DNA from: Nannocystis sp.
GTDB taxonomy: Bacteria; Myxococcota_A; Polyangia; Nannocystales; Nannocystaceae
Reading direction: 5' to 3'
Length of the DNA: 64,000 nucleotides
NCBI RefSeq assembly: GCF_016714285.1
Contig: NZ_JADJNN010000011.1
Span: 186,001 to 250,000 of the forward strand
Shown in pieces: positions 62,360 to 64,000 of the stretch. Position 1 is the stretch's first letter, and each line of letters starts with the position of its first letter. A program made the translations under genes and the position numbers. The notes below the pieces were generated by a model, which was not told where the DNA came from, ran no database searches, and saw only the letters and a list, made by a program, of their open reading frames with translations.

Positions 62360-63901
62360 ATGTTGGATGCCCTAGGCTGGCCTTCCTTGGACAGCATCGC
62401 CACGCTCCGCCCGGCGGCCGAGCCAGCGCGCGGCGCCAGCCTCGTCGATGCCGGGGTGACGCTGACGATCGTGGCCCACCCCGACCCGAGCCGCGTCGGC
62501 GAGATGGCCGCGGTCGAGTTCGGGGCCGATCGCCGGGTCGCGCTGTCTCGCCGCGAGCCCAGCTTCTCGGGCCCGGGCGGTCCGCCGCGGCCGCTGGAGG
62601 ACCCGCACCTCAGCCGCTCGCCGCTCTACCTGTCCTTCGAGGCAGGTGACTTCCCGGTCTGGGCCGATCCGGGCACCGCACCCTCGGTGGTGCGCTCGCT
62701 GCACGGCCCGCGCAACCGGGCCTGGTACGTCGCGCTGGCCGGGCGGGTCGGCCTGCTGATCGAGCCGGGCCTGCGCGCCCCGGCCCCGCGCGAGGGTCAC
62801 GGCCTCATCGGCGTCAGCACGGCGACCGAGCGAGTGCGCGAGCAGATCGCGATGGCCGCCGCGAGCGAGCTGCCCGTGCTGCTCCTCGGCGAGACCGGCA
62901 CCGGCAAGGAGCTGGCGGCGCTGGCGATCCACGCCGCGAGCGCGCGCCACAAGGGCCCGCTGGTGGCGGTCAACCTCTCGGCGATCCCCGAGAGCACGGC
63001 GGCGAGCCAGCTGTTCGGCCACGTCCGCGGGGCCTTCACCGACGCGGCCCAGGCCCACGACGGCTACTTCGTGCAGGCCAGCGGCGGCACCCTCTTCCTC
63101 GACGAGATCGGCGAGGCCGCGGTCCCCCTGCAGGTCCAGCTGCTGCGGGCGCTCGAGCAGCAGGAGATCCAGCCGATCGGCGGGCGCGTGCGCGGCGTCG
63201 ACGTCCGCGTGCTCGCGGCGACCGACACGGACCTCGACGCCGCCGTCGCGAGCGGCCGCTTCCGTCAGGCGCTGCTGTTCCGCCTGCGCGGGCTGACCCT
63301 GCGCATGCAGCCGCTGCGCGAGCGCCCGGCCGATGTCGCGGTGCAGCTGGTCCACTTCCTCGCCCGCTCGCTCGACACCCTCGGCCAGGGCGAGCGCCTG
63401 CACCTGCGCTCGTGGCACGACGCCCCGTGGCTCGACCTCGCCGCGGTCGAGGCGGCCCTCATCGCGCGCTGGCCCGGCAACTCGCGCGAGCTGCGGGCCA
63501 CCGCCGGTCAGGCCGCGCTGGTCCACGCCACCGACCCGCACGTGCAGCTCGTCACCGGCGAGTCGACGGCCCCGCCGATCCCCAGCGACTCGGCCGTGCG
63601 ACGGGCCGCGGGCACGGCTGGGTCGCCGGCCGACGCCGCCACCCGGCTCAGCGAGAGCGCCGTGCGCGACGCCCTCGCGCTGCACAATCACTCGGTCCGC
63701 GGCGCCGCGCGAGCCCTGCAGGTCGCGCCCAACACCCTCTACGCGCGCATGAACGAGCTCGGCATCCGCCGCGCCGGCGACCTCTCCGACGACGCGCTCG
63801 CGGCGGCGAAGGCCGCCACCGGCGGCGACCTCGAGGCGATGGCCCGGCACCTCGGCGTCTCGCTGCGCGGCCTGCAGCGCCGCCTCGGCCGCGGCGACTG
63901 A
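62360..63901 (+). CDS. Sigma-54-dependent activator with FHA-like N-terminus and Fis-type C-terminus
   Basis: A 513-residue enhancer-binding protein. Residues about 30-110 look like an FHA domain ('VALSRREPSFS', 'LEDPHLSRSPLYLSF'), which binds phospho-Thr. The AAA+ domain (about 150-385) has Walker A 'LLLGETGTGKELAALAIHAA', the sigma-54 loop 'GAFTDA' instead of GAFTGA, Walker B 'GGTLFLDEIGE', and the sensor regions 'VRVLAATDTDL' and 'FRLRGLTLRMQPLRERPAD'. The C-terminus has a Fis-type helix-turn-helix ('HNHSVRGAARALQVAPNTLY') and a second similar segment at the end ('MARHLGVSLRGLQRRL'). It likely responds to a Ser/Thr kinase and opens sigma-54 promoters, as is common in myxobacteria. Confidence 0.88.
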   Translation: MLDALGWPSLDSIATLRPAAEPARGASLVDAGVTLTIVAHPDPSRVGEMAAVEFGADRRVALSRREPSFSGPGGPPRPLEDPHLSRSPLYLSFEAGDFPVWADPGTAPSVVRSLHGPRNRAWYVALAGRVGLLIEPGLRAPAPREGHGLIGVSTATERVREQIAMAAASELPVLLLGETGTGKELAALAIHAASARHKGPLVAVNLSAIPESTAASQLFGHVRGAFTDAAQAHDGYFVQASGGTLFLDEIGEAAVPLQVQLLRALEQQEIQPIGGRVRGVDVRVLAATDTDLDAAVASGRFRQALLFRLRGLTLRMQPLRERPADVAVQLVHFLARSLDTLGQGERLHLRSWHDAPWLDLAAVEAALIARWPGNSRELRATAGQAALVHATDPHVQLVTGESTAPPIPSDSAVRRAAGTAGSPADAATRLSESAVRDALALHNHSVRGAARALQVAPNTLYARMNELGIRRAGDLSDDALAAAKAATGGDLEAMARHLGVSLRGLQRRLGRGD

Positions 63902-64000
63902 CGCGGCACATCGGTTGCATCGAGGCCCGCGGTGCCACACGACGACGCGCAGCGTCGAGCCCCTCGCGCTGCGCCTCGATCGCGTCGGTCACAGCCTCGC
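63902..64000. other. End of window, nothing assigned
   Basis: The minus strand is open here and could hold the start of a gene continuing beyond the window, but the 99 bp are too short to support a call. Confidence 0.4.

Overview
The window is high-GC chromosomal DNA from a myxobacterium, most likely of the Nannocystaceae (Nannocystis, Plesiocystis or Enhygromyxa type). The evidence is the strong third-position GC, the many secreted lipoproteins with Ser/Thr/Gly-rich linkers, the cysteine-rich 'CGDG...CDDGN' repeats (DUF4215) typical of Myxococcota, a MYXO-CTERM-like protein tail, FG-GAP repeat proteins, and an enhancer-binding protein with an FHA-like front end. I saw no rRNA, tRNA, CRISPR array, complete insertion sequence or phage module. 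Family names below are recognised by eye from motifs; no search was run.

Layout. 1-13.4 kb: lipoproteins, a DUF3089 lipase, a methyltransferase coupled to a TPR-like lipoprotein, a TVP38-type membrane protein, a frame-broken multidomain cNMP/Bfd/MpaB gene (7.1-9.3 kb), a fatty-acid-hydroxylase-like membrane enzyme and a propeller lipoprotein. 11.8-22.7 kb: a minus-strand surface-protein block with two translationally coupled sets (FG-GAP protein plus HExxH peptidase; small secreted protein plus DUF4215 lipoprotein), a MYXO-CTERM protein, then plus-strand small proteins and a sulfotransferase. 22.9-32.2 kb: large secreted proteins, including an NlpC/P60-like lipoprotein with actinobacterial-looking beta repeats, and a lipoprotein/TonB-receptor pair. 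The 3' end of that receptor gene recurs in two intergenic spots, together with orphan gene tails. 32.3-38.7 kb: a SprT-like protein, a two-gene ATPase plus TOPRIM-like (DUF4276) module, an O/P-type porin, and an aldehyde dehydrogenase with its usual DUF779 partner. 39.1-46.6 kb: a minus-strand run of beta-helix lipoprotein, guanine deaminase, a frameshifted aldehyde dehydrogenase and a lipoprotein; then an NMT1/THI5-like binding protein and a ChrR-like cupin protein. 46.6-59.7 kb: a 16-repeat DUF4215 surface protein, an ATP-grasp enzyme, a VWA lipoprotein, a ZIP-like membrane protein with an inserted cNMP domain, a DUF4215/DUF1554 lipoprotein, YaeQ, a prolyl-hydroxylase-like dioxygenase, and several gene fragments. 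59.7-64 kb: a transposase-like fragment, a membrane protein, a short threonyl-tRNA synthetase paralogue behind a hairpin leader, and a sigma-54 activator.

How it works together. Most genes make envelope or surface proteins. Neighbouring minus-strand genes are often joined by GTGA start/stop overlaps, and these overlaps fix several non-ATG starts. The most system-like unit is the ATPase/TOPRIM-like pair at 33355-35159, which resembles split OLD-type anti-phage systems. The most unusual single loci are the editing-less ThrRS paralogue with a leader that hides its ribosome binding site, the repeated 3' end of the TonB receptor, and two lipoprotein genes whose promoters predict leaderless mRNAs.
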